Assembly: GCF_016801775.1 (NCBI RefSeq)
Contig: NZ_CP069004.1
Coordinates: 372,001 to 436,000, forward strand
Origin: Sulfitobacter mediterraneus
GTDB taxonomy: Bacteria; Pseudomonadota; Alphaproteobacteria; Rhodobacterales; Rhodobacteraceae
Length of the DNA stretch: 64,000 bases
Reading direction: 5' to 3'
Both the position numbers and the translations under genes were made by a program. Shown piece by piece: positions 9,522 through 16,313 of the stretch (within the stretch, counting starts at the first letter, position 1; each line of letters begins with the position of its first letter). Under the pieces are notes generated by a model. That model made no database searches, was not told the DNA's origin, and worked only from the letters and a program-made list of their open reading frames with translations.

Positions 9522-10343
9522 ATGCCGGAGACCGCTTTGCTGTTACAGATGGCCCTGATGTTGATGGCCATCGGCGCCTTTGCCGGGGTGTTGGCCGGAT
9601 TGCTCGGCGTGGGCGGTGGCATCGTCTTGGTCCCTGCATTTTTCTATGCGTTTCAAACCCTTGGCTATGATGGCCCGCAATTGATGCAAATGTGCCTCGC
9701 GACATCTTTGGCGACGATCATCGTTACTTCCTTACGGTCCGTGCACAGCCACAACAAAAAGGGCGCGGTGGATTGGCAGATCCTGCGGAGCTGGGCACCG
9801 GGGATTGTGATCGGCGCAATCATCGGCATGCTATTGGTGGCACAGCTGAGGTCCGGCACCTTGCAGGCGATCTTTGGTGCTCTGGCCTTGATCGTGGGCC
9901 TCTACATGGGCTTTGGTCGCGCCGAATGGCGGCTGGGGCAAGCGATGCCCACGGGTGGTTTGCGGGCGTTTCTGTCCCCCAGTGTCGGGTTTCTATCGGT
10001 CCTGATGGGCATTGGTGGCGGCAGTTTTGGCGTGCCGCTGATGAGCCTGTTTAACACGCCCATCCACCGCGCTGTGGCCACCGCCGCCGGATTTGGCGTG
10101 CTGATCGCGGTGCCCTCGGTGATCGGTTTCCTGTTCGTGGATATGCAGTCGGGCAAGCCGCCGCTGACCCTTGGCGCGGTCAATCTGGTGGCCTTTGCAA
10201 TCATCATTGCGATGACCCTGATCACCGCACCCTTGGGGGTGAGACTGGCCCATGCGATGGACCCAAAACCGCTCAAACGGGTGTTTGCGGTGTTTCTGGT
10301 GCTGGTGGCCATCAATATGTTGCGCAAGGCGCTGGGGTGGTAA
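9522..10343 (+). CDS. TauE/SafE-family sulfite exporter-like permease (copy 1)
   Basis: A 273-aa membrane protein of the TauE/SafE family (PF01925), built of two repeats each with a glycine-rich signature: GLLGVGGGIVLVPAFF near 26-42 and MGIGGGSFGVPLM near 164-176. Family members export sulfite, sulfoacetate or related anions, often during taurine or sulfonate catabolism, but many are uncharacterised. ATG 9522 is preceded by GGAGAG at 9511-9516; a GTG at 9516 overlaps that site. The final codons overlap the next gene by seven bases, suggesting one transcript. A second, shorter member of the family lies at 42629-43384. Confidence 0.88.
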   Translation: MPETALLLQMALMLMAIGAFAGVLAGLLGVGGGIVLVPAFFYAFQTLGYDGPQLMQMCLATSLATIIVTSLRSVHSHNKKGAVDWQILRSWAPGIVIGAIIGMLLVAQLRSGTLQAIFGALALIVGLYMGFGRAEWRLGQAMPTGGLRAFLSPSVGFLSVLMGIGGGSFGVPLMSLFNTPIHRAVATAAGFGVLIAVPSVIGFLFVDMQSGKPPLTLGAVNLVAFAIIIAMTLITAPLGVRLAHAMDPKPLKRVFAVFLVLVAINMLRKALGW

Positions 10344-11086
10344 GGGATCTGCGGAGCAAAGGCTTTGCCGTCTTTGAACCGGATGACGCGACCCGAAACT
10401 GGGCGCAGGCCGCGTGGCAAGTGGCCAAGGCGGTTGCCGCTGATCCGAAGGTGCAGGAGGTCAATCTGCGCCATGGCAAGACATGGTTTGTCGGGGTGGA
10501 TGTCTTGCCCAATGCGCCGGATGGATCGGTTTCCGGCGTGCCCCTGACGGGTCCATGGCAAGATCATATTGCGCCGCCCGCAGAATGGCACCGCGCCCAG
10601 CTCTCTATTGTTTATCCCGGCTATCCCAAAAGGGATGCCGATGAAGGTGATGGCAACCACCGATACCGCGTGACCCGCTTTGCCGCGCATGTGGATGGCT
10701 TGTTGGCCATAGGGCCAGATCGCCGCCGGTATATGCAGGAACCGCACGGGTTTATTCTTGGTCTGCCCCTGAACCAAAGCGATGCTGCGCCGCTGATGGT
10801 CTGGCCCGGAAGTCATAAGATCATGGGGCAGGCATTTCGGGCAGAAATCGGCAAACGCGATCCGAAGACTGTCGATATTACAGACGCTTATCATGCGGCC
10901 CGCCGCGCGGTCTTTGGCAGTATCACCCCCACGCCGGTGCGGGCCGCGCCGGGGCAATCGATCTTGCTGCATCGGCATTTGCTGCACGGTGTCGGCCCAT
11001 GGGGGTCGCAGGATATTGCACCGCCCGAAGGCCGGATGATTGCCTATTTCAGACCTGAAATTGCACCCGTAGACTGGCTTTCGTAG
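10337..11086 (+). CDS. PhyH-like Fe(II)/2-oxoglutarate dioxygenase domain protein
   Basis: A 249-aa protein with the layout of phytanoyl-CoA dioxygenase-like enzymes. The facial triad is likely supplied by AHVDG (His and Asp around residues 117-119) and the distal His in LLHRHLLHGVGP (about residue 217), with an arginine shortly after in GRMIAYFRP that could hold 2-oxoglutarate. It begins at GTG 10337, overlapping the end of the TauE-like gene by seven bases, so the two are probably co-translated. Substrate is unknown. The assignment rests on the motif pattern and is moderate; it could be a catalytically diverged relative. Confidence 0.68.
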   Translation: MVRDLRSKGFAVFEPDDATRNWAQAAWQVAKAVAADPKVQEVNLRHGKTWFVGVDVLPNAPDGSVSGVPLTGPWQDHIAPPAEWHRAQLSIVYPGYPKRDADEGDGNHRYRVTRFAAHVDGLLAIGPDRRRYMQEPHGFILGLPLNQSDAAPLMVWPGSHKIMGQAFRAEIGKRDPKTVDITDAYHAARRAVFGSITPTPVRAAPGQSILLHRHLLHGVGPWGSQDIAPPEGRMIAYFRPEIAPVDWLS

Positions 11087-11205
11087 GATAATTCCACCCG
11101 CCAAAGTAGAATTTTTACCCACAATCACCTTGGGGTCGCCACAATGTTGCCATTTCGGAAACGATAATGGCCAGTGTCGAAACAATGCTATTGAGGCATA
11201 ACGCT

Positions 11206-11442
11206 ATGAAAATCATTCTGACAGGACCGCAGGGCAATCTGGCATATTACGCCCGGCAAACACCGCGCAGAACCAAACGTGCGTTTGGCTTTCAGGGACG
11301 GTTCAAGCATCAGCAAGCGCTTGGTTTTGCCCGGCTTCCGGCATTTGGTGCCAATGGCAATCACGCGCCTACAGGGTATGAGGGTGCCGTGACGTCAAAT
11401 CTGGCTTTGGAACTGCTGTTCAACATCGCTGGCAAGCGCTGA
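11206..11442 (+). CDS. Small orphan protein, hypothetical
   Basis: A 78-aa basic protein beginning MKIILTGPQGNLAYYARQ. No family is recognised and there is no membrane segment or signal peptide. ATG 11206 has GAGG nine bases upstream; an in-frame ATG at 11167 lacks a site. The N-terminus superficially resembles the start of a nucleotide-binding beta strand, but the protein is too short for such a fold. Its 3' end meets the converging DUF1289 gene after 14 bases. Codon use looks like that of neighbouring genes, which supports it being real. Confidence 0.45.
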   Translation: MKIILTGPQGNLAYYARQTPRRTKRAFGFQGRFKHQQALGFARLPAFGANGNHAPTGYEGAVTSNLALELLFNIAGKR

Positions 11443-11456
11443 ACTACCTGAATCGA

Positions 11457-11690
11457 CTACCGCCGCGCCATCCGCGCTGCGCGCCCGCCGCGCCGTTTGC
11501 CAAATGCACCGGCCCGCGACGGCAATTCCGCCATGACCTCGCGCCGCTCTTCGGGGCTCATGCGTGACCAACGGCCAATCTCATCAATTGATCGCAAACA
11601 ACCGGTGCACAGCCGCGCCTCGGGATGCACCACGCAGATCTTGATGCAGGGGCTTTCGACCTCGTCGCGCTTCCAGATCTCGTCTGTCAT
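11457..11690 (-). CDS. DUF1289 domain small cysteine protein
   Basis: A 77-aa protein with four cysteines, C15-x3-C19 and C28-x2-C31, followed by the conserved EIGRWSRMSPEERREVM, the hallmark of DUF1289 (PF06945). The cysteines suggest a small metal or Fe-S binding site, but the function is unknown. The C-terminus is an Arg/Gly-rich tail that could bind nucleic acid. Its ATG overlaps the stop of ruvX (ATGA), and ruvX in turn overlaps ccmI, so all three are likely one minus-strand operon. Confidence 0.88.
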   Translation of the reverse strand: MTDEIWKRDEVESPCIKICVVHPEARLCTGCLRSIDEIGRWSRMSPEERREVMAELPSRAGAFGKRRGGRAARMARR

Positions 11691-12172
11691 TCCTGATCTC
11701 CCTGCCGCCGTATCACTGCCATCCGGTCCAGCACCCCCTGAAGAATATACCCGGCCGCGACATGGTCGATCACCTCTGCGCGACGTTTGCGTGTCGTATC
11801 TGCCTCAAGCAAGGCGCGTTCGGCGGCTACAGTGGACAGACGCTCATCCCAGAATGTGATCGGCAAGGGGGCCAGCTTGTCAAAGTTGCGGGCAAAGGCG
11901 CGTGTGGATTGGCATCGCGGCCCTTCGGAGCCATCCATATTACGCGGCAGGCCCAGCACCAGACCGCCAATGCGCCGGTCGTTGATGATCTCGGTCAGGC
12001 GCGCCGCATCCAGACCGAATTTCTTGCGCCGAACCGTTTCCAGCGGGGAGGCAACGCTGTGAAAGCTGTCACTGACCGCAACGCCGATGGTCTTTTCTCC
12101 AAGATCAAGACCGATCAGCGCCTGCATCGGGGGCAGGGCGGCAACAAAATCGGTGATGTCTTCGTAGATCAT
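11687..12172 (-). CDS. ruvX: Putative pre-16S rRNA nuclease / Holliday junction resolvase YqgF (RuvX)
   Basis: A 161-aa RNase H-fold protein of the YqgF family. It shows LIGLDLGEKTIGVAVSDS (first catalytic Asp), GLVLGLPRNMDGSEG, FWDERLSTVAAERAL with the acidic Glu, and the closing VIDHVAAGYILQGVLD Asp. YqgF matures the 5' end of 16S rRNA in E. coli and has been proposed as a resolvase. The start MIYEDITDF gives a roughly 17-residue N-terminal extension, common in alphaproteobacterial members. Four-base overlaps with ccmI upstream and DUF1289 downstream show tight coupling. Confidence 0.93.
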   Translation of the reverse strand: MIYEDITDFVAALPPMQALIGLDLGEKTIGVAVSDSFHSVASPLETVRRKKFGLDAARLTEIINDRRIGGLVLGLPRNMDGSEGPRCQSTRAFARNFDKLAPLPITFWDERLSTVAAERALLEADTTRKRRAEVIDHVAAGYILQGVLDRMAVIRRQGDQE

Positions 12173-13398
12173 TCCGCCACCCCGGCCTGGCTGCCTGCGT
12201 TTCGGATGATGTCCAACGCGCCGGGGTTGCCGGCAAAGACCTGCATGGCGTTGTTGAAGATTGCCAGTGCCTGTTCGCTTTGTCCCAATACACCCAGCGA
12301 TGTGATCAGCCGCGCCCAGTCTTCGGGCGGCCCGCCTTCGGTGGCCAATCTGTCGGACAGACCCGCCACCATGCCGCCGATCATCTCCATGCGTTCAGCG
12401 GCGGTCATTTCTCCGGCGGCTTTGATATCTTCGGCGGAGGGGCCTTTGGCCGCACCGTTGCCGATTGCGGGCAGGCTATAGCGGGTTTCACCGGCAAGCG
12501 CGGCAACCTCCATGATCTGGCCCTTGATCGGTTCTATCCATGGGGCATCAGCCGGGCCGCGCCGCAACAAGGCATTCCAGATGCGGAAAGAAATATCGGG
12601 ACGGCCATTCTGCACCATCATCAGCCCGACGTAATACTGCGCACGCCCGTCTTCGGGATCGGCATCCAGTGCAGCGCTGAGCGCCTGTTCCGCCTCGGGC
12701 GACACATATCCCCCCGCCGCCATCACCATCAGTTCGGCAAAATCAGTGATCTCGCTGGCGGTCGCGTCTGTGCCCTTTATCTGCAGGACACGGCGCTGTG
12801 CCTCGGCGGCCCCGGCGAAATTGCCAATGCTAGCCTCGTTCTGGGCCAGCAATTGTTGCCCTTGCAAATCATCAGGCCGCTGCGCCACGGTTTCGCGCAG
12901 CTTTTCCATCAGCTCTACGTAACGCGGGCTGAGATCTTGCGCCGGGGGCAGGGGCGGCATCCGGTCCAGCGCCTCTTGCTGGCCGGGGCGGGTTTTGCGC
13001 ATTTCTTCGGCAAAGGCGATCCGGTCGGCCAGCGCCAGATCACCATAGCCCGGTTGCCCGATGCGGAAATACAGCGCCAGACTGCCTGCAACCACCAACA
13101 GCGCCACCAATGCGATCACCACAGGTTTTGGCCCCGTGCCCGCTGCTGCGCCCGATTGCAGCGCCGTGTCGGCGGCCAGAATACGGCGTGAAATCTCTGT
13201 TTTGATGCGGCCCGCGTCCTCGGCGGGCACAACCCCGCGTGCGACGTCCCGCTCCACCTCGGCCAGTTGGTCGCGGTACACCTGCATGTCAAAGCTGGCC
13301 GCATCTGCGACGTCGCCGCCGTCATTTCGGATCAGCGCCCGGATCAACAAAAGCGAAACAACAGCCGTCATGGCCAAGGTGATGATCCAGAATGTCAT
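12169..13398 (-). CDS. ccmI: c-type cytochrome biogenesis protein CcmI
   Basis: A 409-aa membrane protein. It has an N-terminal transmembrane helix (MTFWIITLAMTAVVSLLL), a short cytoplasmic heptad-rich segment (YRDQLAEVERDVARGVV), a second helix (PVVIALVALLVVAGSLALYF), and a periplasmic TPR-like domain. CcmI presents apocytochrome c to the haem ligation machinery. ATG 13398 is chosen because it starts directly at the first helix; an upstream in-frame start adds 11 unconserved residues. The rest of the ccm genes (ccmABCD-G) lie 30 kb away, so the set is split as is usual in Rhodobacterales. Confidence 0.92.
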   Translation of the reverse strand: MTFWIITLAMTAVVSLLLIRALIRNDGGDVADAASFDMQVYRDQLAEVERDVARGVVPAEDAGRIKTEISRRILAADTALQSGAAAGTGPKPVVIALVALLVVAGSLALYFRIGQPGYGDLALADRIAFAEEMRKTRPGQQEALDRMPPLPPAQDLSPRYVELMEKLRETVAQRPDDLQGQQLLAQNEASIGNFAGAAEAQRRVLQIKGTDATASEITDFAELMVMAAGGYVSPEAEQALSAALDADPEDGRAQYYVGLMMVQNGRPDISFRIWNALLRRGPADAPWIEPIKGQIMEVAALAGETRYSLPAIGNGAAKGPSAEDIKAAGEMTAAERMEMIGGMVAGLSDRLATEGGPPEDWARLITSLGVLGQSEQALAIFNNAMQVFAGNPGALDIIRNAGSQAGVAE

Positions 13399-13662
13399 GT
13401 GTCGCCCTGCTAGATTCTCTGCCTCACACACCTAATCAATGGGACCGCATGAAAAAAGGGGACAATTCGCCCTCCCGGCCCACGCAGAGTGCCGCGCGAT
13501 TTCTCAATCCACATCCATGTCGCAAATCCGTCAAGGAATGCCGTGGTGAGTATCCTTTTTTCTGGGTATATCTTCAGAACAGAAACAGCCGTCCTAGACG
13601 GCATCGAATCTTATTCCGTGGCCCAATCTAGGGGTGCCGGTTCCCTGTCGGAGAAGACCGCA
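13399..13662. promoter_or_regulatory. Intergenic region ccmI / soxB with a candidate operator
   Basis: A 264-bp divergent gap with no convincing gene. GCCGTC (13588-13593) and GACGGC (13597-13602) form a perfect inverted repeat with a 3-base spacer, 61-75 bases before the soxB start. It may be a regulator site or a leader hairpin. The segment just before it (13555-13580) is AT-rich and could hold the sox promoter. Confidence 0.4.
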
Positions 13663-14907
13663 ATGAAAAAATACTCCGTTTTTGCCGTGGCCCGCGAGGC
13701 AATGCGCCATCACACTGGTTGGAACCGCGCATGGCGCGATGCGCAACCCAAGAAACGTTACGATGTGATCATAATCGGTGCGGGCGGGCATGGTCTTGCA
13801 ACCGCCTATTACTTGGGCAAGAACTTTGGCATCACCAATGTCGCAATCCTGGAAAAAGGCTGGCTGGGTGGTGGCAATACCGGCCGTAACACCACGATCA
13901 TCCGGTCAAACTACCTGCAAGATCCCTCGGCAGCGATCTACGAAAAGGCCCGGTCCCTTTACGAGACCATGAGCCAGGATCTGAACTACAACGTGATGTT
14001 CTCACCGCGCGGCGTGATCATGCTGGCGCAAACCGAACATGAGGTGCGCGGCTACAAGCGGACCGCCCATGCCAATATGCTGCAAGGGGTGACCACCGAA
14101 TTCATCGGCCCTGAAAAGGTCAAGGAACTGGTGCCGATCATCAATCTGGATGGCCCGCGCTATCCGGTTCTGGGCGGCCTGTGGCAGGCACGCGGCGGCA
14201 CAGCGCGGCACGATGCGGTGGCCTGGGGTTATGCACGGGCCTGTTCCGACATGGGCATGGACGTGATCCAGAAATGCGAAGTCACCGGCATCCGGCAGGA
14301 GAACGGCAAGGTTGTGGGGGTCAGCACCAACCGCGGCGATATCGACTGTGACAAGCTGGGCATGGTGGTTGCAGGGCATTCGGGCCATCTGGCCGATATG
14401 GCCGGTTTCCGTCTGCCAATCGAATCTGTTGCGCTTCAGGCGCTGGTGTCAGAGCCGATCAAACCCTGCATGGACGTGGTTGTGATGGCCAATACCGTGC
14501 ACGGGTATATGTCGCAATCTGACAAGGGCGAAATGGTCATCGGTGGCGGTACCGACGGCTATAACAATTACACCCAGCGCGGCAGTTTCCACCACATCGA
14601 AGAAACCGTGCGGGCCTTGGTCGAGACCTTTCCGATGGTGTCGCGCCTCAAGATGCTGCGCCAATGGGGCGGCATCGTGGATGTAACCGGTGACCGCTCG
14701 CCGATCCTCAGCAAAACGCCCGTCGAGGGCATTTTCATCAACAGCGGCTGGGGCACCGGCGGGTTCAAGGCGATCCCCGGATCTGGCTGGGGTTTTGCCG
14801 AATTGATGGCCAAGGGCCATTCGCCGCTGACCGACGCCTTTGGTCTGAACCGCTTCCAAGAAGGCCGGTTCATTGATGAAAGCGTTGCAGCGGGCGTGGC
14901 GCACTGA
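13663..14907 (+). CDS. soxB: Sarcosine oxidase subunit beta
   Basis: A 414-aa FAD flavoprotein, the substrate-oxidising subunit of the heterotetrameric sarcosine oxidase, which demethylates sarcosine to glycine and passes the methyl carbon to tetrahydrofolate. The FAD motif is DVIIIGAGGHGLATAYYLG (34-52), followed by GGGNTGRNTTIIRSNYL. His183 in the RHDAVAWG stretch matches, from memory of the family, the region of the covalent FMN site. The C-terminus has INSGWGTGGFKAIPGSG. ATG 13663 is selected because it starts at the conserved MKKYSVFAVAREAM; an upstream in-frame start adds 58 residues without homology. Two tiny membrane-protein genes follow before soxD. Confidence 0.95.
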   Translation: MKKYSVFAVAREAMRHHTGWNRAWRDAQPKKRYDVIIIGAGGHGLATAYYLGKNFGITNVAILEKGWLGGGNTGRNTTIIRSNYLQDPSAAIYEKARSLYETMSQDLNYNVMFSPRGVIMLAQTEHEVRGYKRTAHANMLQGVTTEFIGPEKVKELVPIINLDGPRYPVLGGLWQARGGTARHDAVAWGYARACSDMGMDVIQKCEVTGIRQENGKVVGVSTNRGDIDCDKLGMVVAGHSGHLADMAGFRLPIESVALQALVSEPIKPCMDVVVMANTVHGYMSQSDKGEMVIGGGTDGYNNYTQRGSFHHIEETVRALVETFPMVSRLKMLRQWGGIVDVTGDRSPILSKTPVEGIFINSGWGTGGFKAIPGSGWGFAELMAKGHSPLTDAFGLNRFQEGRFIDESVAAGVAH

Positions 14908-15010
14908 TGAACCTATCCTGTTCATATCAGGACCAAATGTCGGCGCTGCGGAACCTTTCCGCAGGGCGGGGCGTTGTTGTTGCGATATCCAGATCAAAAG
15001 GAGACGCACA

Positions 15011-15256
15011 ATGGCACACCCCGATCACACCGTTTCGGAACGCACAACCACAACAACCACCACAAACACCGGTGGCGCAGGCATGGGCTTTGTCCTTGGT
15101 GCCGTCGTCGTGGTCGTCGCGGTCCTGGCTTATGTTGTCTTTGCGAGCGGCGAAAGCAGCGGCGCGGATGACGTCAACATCACCATCGAAGGGGCAGGCG
15201 ACGCCGTTCAAGGCGCAGCCGAAGCCGTCGAAGGGGCCGCAACAGCCTCGGAATGA
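15011..15256 (+). CDS. Small single-span membrane protein inside the sox locus
   Basis: An 81-aa protein with a Thr-rich N-terminus (a run of seven Thr near residues 12-19), one transmembrane helix (about 25-43, GFVLGAVVVVVAVLAYVVF), and an acidic Ala/Gly-rich tail of about 37 residues. The tail contains VQGAAEAVEGAA, which may form an amphipathic helix. ATG 15011 follows AAAAGGAGA, a strong ribosome binding site. It lies 104 bases after soxB on the same strand. I recognise no family. A helix of this kind could anchor or assemble a complex, but that is speculation. A hairpin overlaps its stop codon. Confidence 0.72.
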   Translation: MAHPDHTVSERTTTTTTTNTGGAGMGFVLGAVVVVVAVLAYVVFASGESSGADDVNITIEGAGDAVQGAAEAVEGAATASE

Positions 15257-15312
15257 TTTGTCATTCCTTAAGGGTTTTATGAAATGGATCAGTCCCGCAG
15301 CTGGGGCTGATC
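15250..15312 (+). terminator. Two small hairpins after the 81-aa membrane protein gene
   Basis: GGAATGA (15250-15256) pairs with TCATTCC (15261-15267) across the stop codon and is followed by TTAAGGGTTTT. A second stem, GATCAGTCCC (15287-15296) with GGGGCTGATC (15303-15312), has one G-T wobble. Together they may partly terminate or process the message inside the sox locus. Confidence 0.5.
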
Positions 15313-15448
15313 AACCTGTTCACGATGCGTCGTTTTTCGCCAAAACCGCGTCGGCCAATCCCAGCCAAATATCAAACGGCAAGCAGCAAAAGCTTGCGTT
15401 AAATGCGCATGATGGCATCCTTGATGCATCAGCACAGGAGATTGAACC

Positions 15449-15604
15449 ATGGCTGGAGAGACCATTCACAACGGCGGAACCAAACGCGGAGTTATCATCG
15501 CGCTTGTCGTTCTTGGGGTCTTTGTCGCGGGCATCGCAATGCTCGGCAACGGCTCTGCGCCCAGCGGCACCTCCTCAGGCACGGCAGCGTCAGACAGCAA
15601 CTGA
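15449..15604 (+). CDS. 51-aa single-span membrane protein inside the sox locus
   Basis: A very small gene encoding MAGETIHNGGTKRG, then a transmembrane helix (VIIALVVLGVFVAGIAML), then a Gly/Ser/Thr-rich tail of about 16 residues. ATG 15449 is preceded by AGGAG at 15436-15440, a good ribosome binding site at normal spacing. The layout (short polar N-terminus, one helix, small-residue tail) is the same as in the 81-aa protein just upstream, so the two may be diverged duplicates or members of one class. No family is recognised. Sequence after the stop is GC-rich and hairpin-prone. Confidence 0.62.
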   Translation: MAGETIHNGGTKRGVIIALVVLGVFVAGIAMLGNGSAPSGTSSGTAASDSN

Positions 15605-15686
15605 CGCTCGGCTCGGCCCGACAGTAACACCCGCGCCAGCCCGGCACGCTGCCCGGCTGCAAGGGGCCGCTTTTGCAAAAATCAGG

Positions 15687-15875
15687 TCAACGGTGATGCG
15701 TATCCGTGCGGATCACGCCGGTGATATGCTCACGCAGGCTTTCGGTGTGCGGATCCGCTTGCCGCGCTTTGTTCAGATCATGCTTGAGCAAGGTTCGCTT
15801 GCTGCGCCATTCGTAAATCGCGATGCCGACGCCGGCCAGCGCCACGGCGCCAAGAACAAGATACAAAACAATCAT
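15687..15875 (-). CDS. 62-aa single-span membrane protein, opposite strand
   Basis: A small gene on the minus strand, divergent from soxD. The product starts MIVLYLVLGAVALAGVGIAIYEW (one transmembrane helix at the N-terminus) and continues with a charged, partly helical tail RSKRTLLKHDLNKARQ. The ribosome binding site is weak (AAAGG about 13 bases before ATG), so support rests on the membrane helix plus charged tail pattern. If real, three tiny membrane-protein genes sit together between soxB and soxD. Confidence 0.5.
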   Translation of the reverse strand: MIVLYLVLGAVALAGVGIAIYEWRSKRTLLKHDLNKARQADPHTESLREHITGVIRTDTHHR

Positions 15876-15925
15876 TCCATCAAGATGGGCCTTTCACGCC
15901 CAATTCTCAAGCCCGGAGCCGCGCT

Positions 15926-16255
15926 ATGCTGATCCTGACCTGTCCCGTTTGCGGGGTCACCGCAGAAGAAACCGAATTCCATGCTGGCGGCGAGGCGCAT
16001 CTCAAACGCTTTGGCCCCGGTTCGACGGATGACGAGTTTGAAAACTATCTGTTCATGCGGGCCAACCCCAAGGGCGTGCATTTTGAACGCTGGCGCCACA
16101 ACAACGGCTGCGGCAAGTGGTTCCATGTCGCCCGTGACACCACCACGCTTGAGGTTTTCACCAGCTATTCGGCGCAAACGGTTTCTCCGCCGCAAGAGGT
16201 TCTTGATCTCATCGAAGACCGCCGGCCCGGTTGGTCCAAAGGCAGCGGCGCGTGA
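15926..16255 (+). CDS. soxD: Sarcosine oxidase subunit delta
   Basis: A 109-aa zinc-binding subunit of heterotetrameric sarcosine oxidase. The zinc ligands known from the family are all visible: C6 and C9 in LTCPVCG, then H58 and C62 in RWRHNNGCGKWF, within one position of the published numbering of the Corynebacterium enzyme as I recall it. The rest (AEETEFHAGGEAHLKR, FHVARDTTTLEV) is typical. It stabilises the alpha-beta complex and has no catalytic role of its own. It lies 1 kb downstream of soxB rather than directly adjacent; soxA follows after 58 bases. Confidence 0.95.
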   Translation: MLILTCPVCGVTAEETEFHAGGEAHLKRFGPGSTDDEFENYLFMRANPKGVHFERWRHNNGCGKWFHVARDTTTLEVFTSYSAQTVSPPQEVLDLIEDRRPGWSKGSGA

Positions 16256-16313
16256 TGCGCGGCCTGTCATTCGTCCTTTTTTCTGATTTCTCCGCTATCA
16301 AGGAGCCCCGCTC

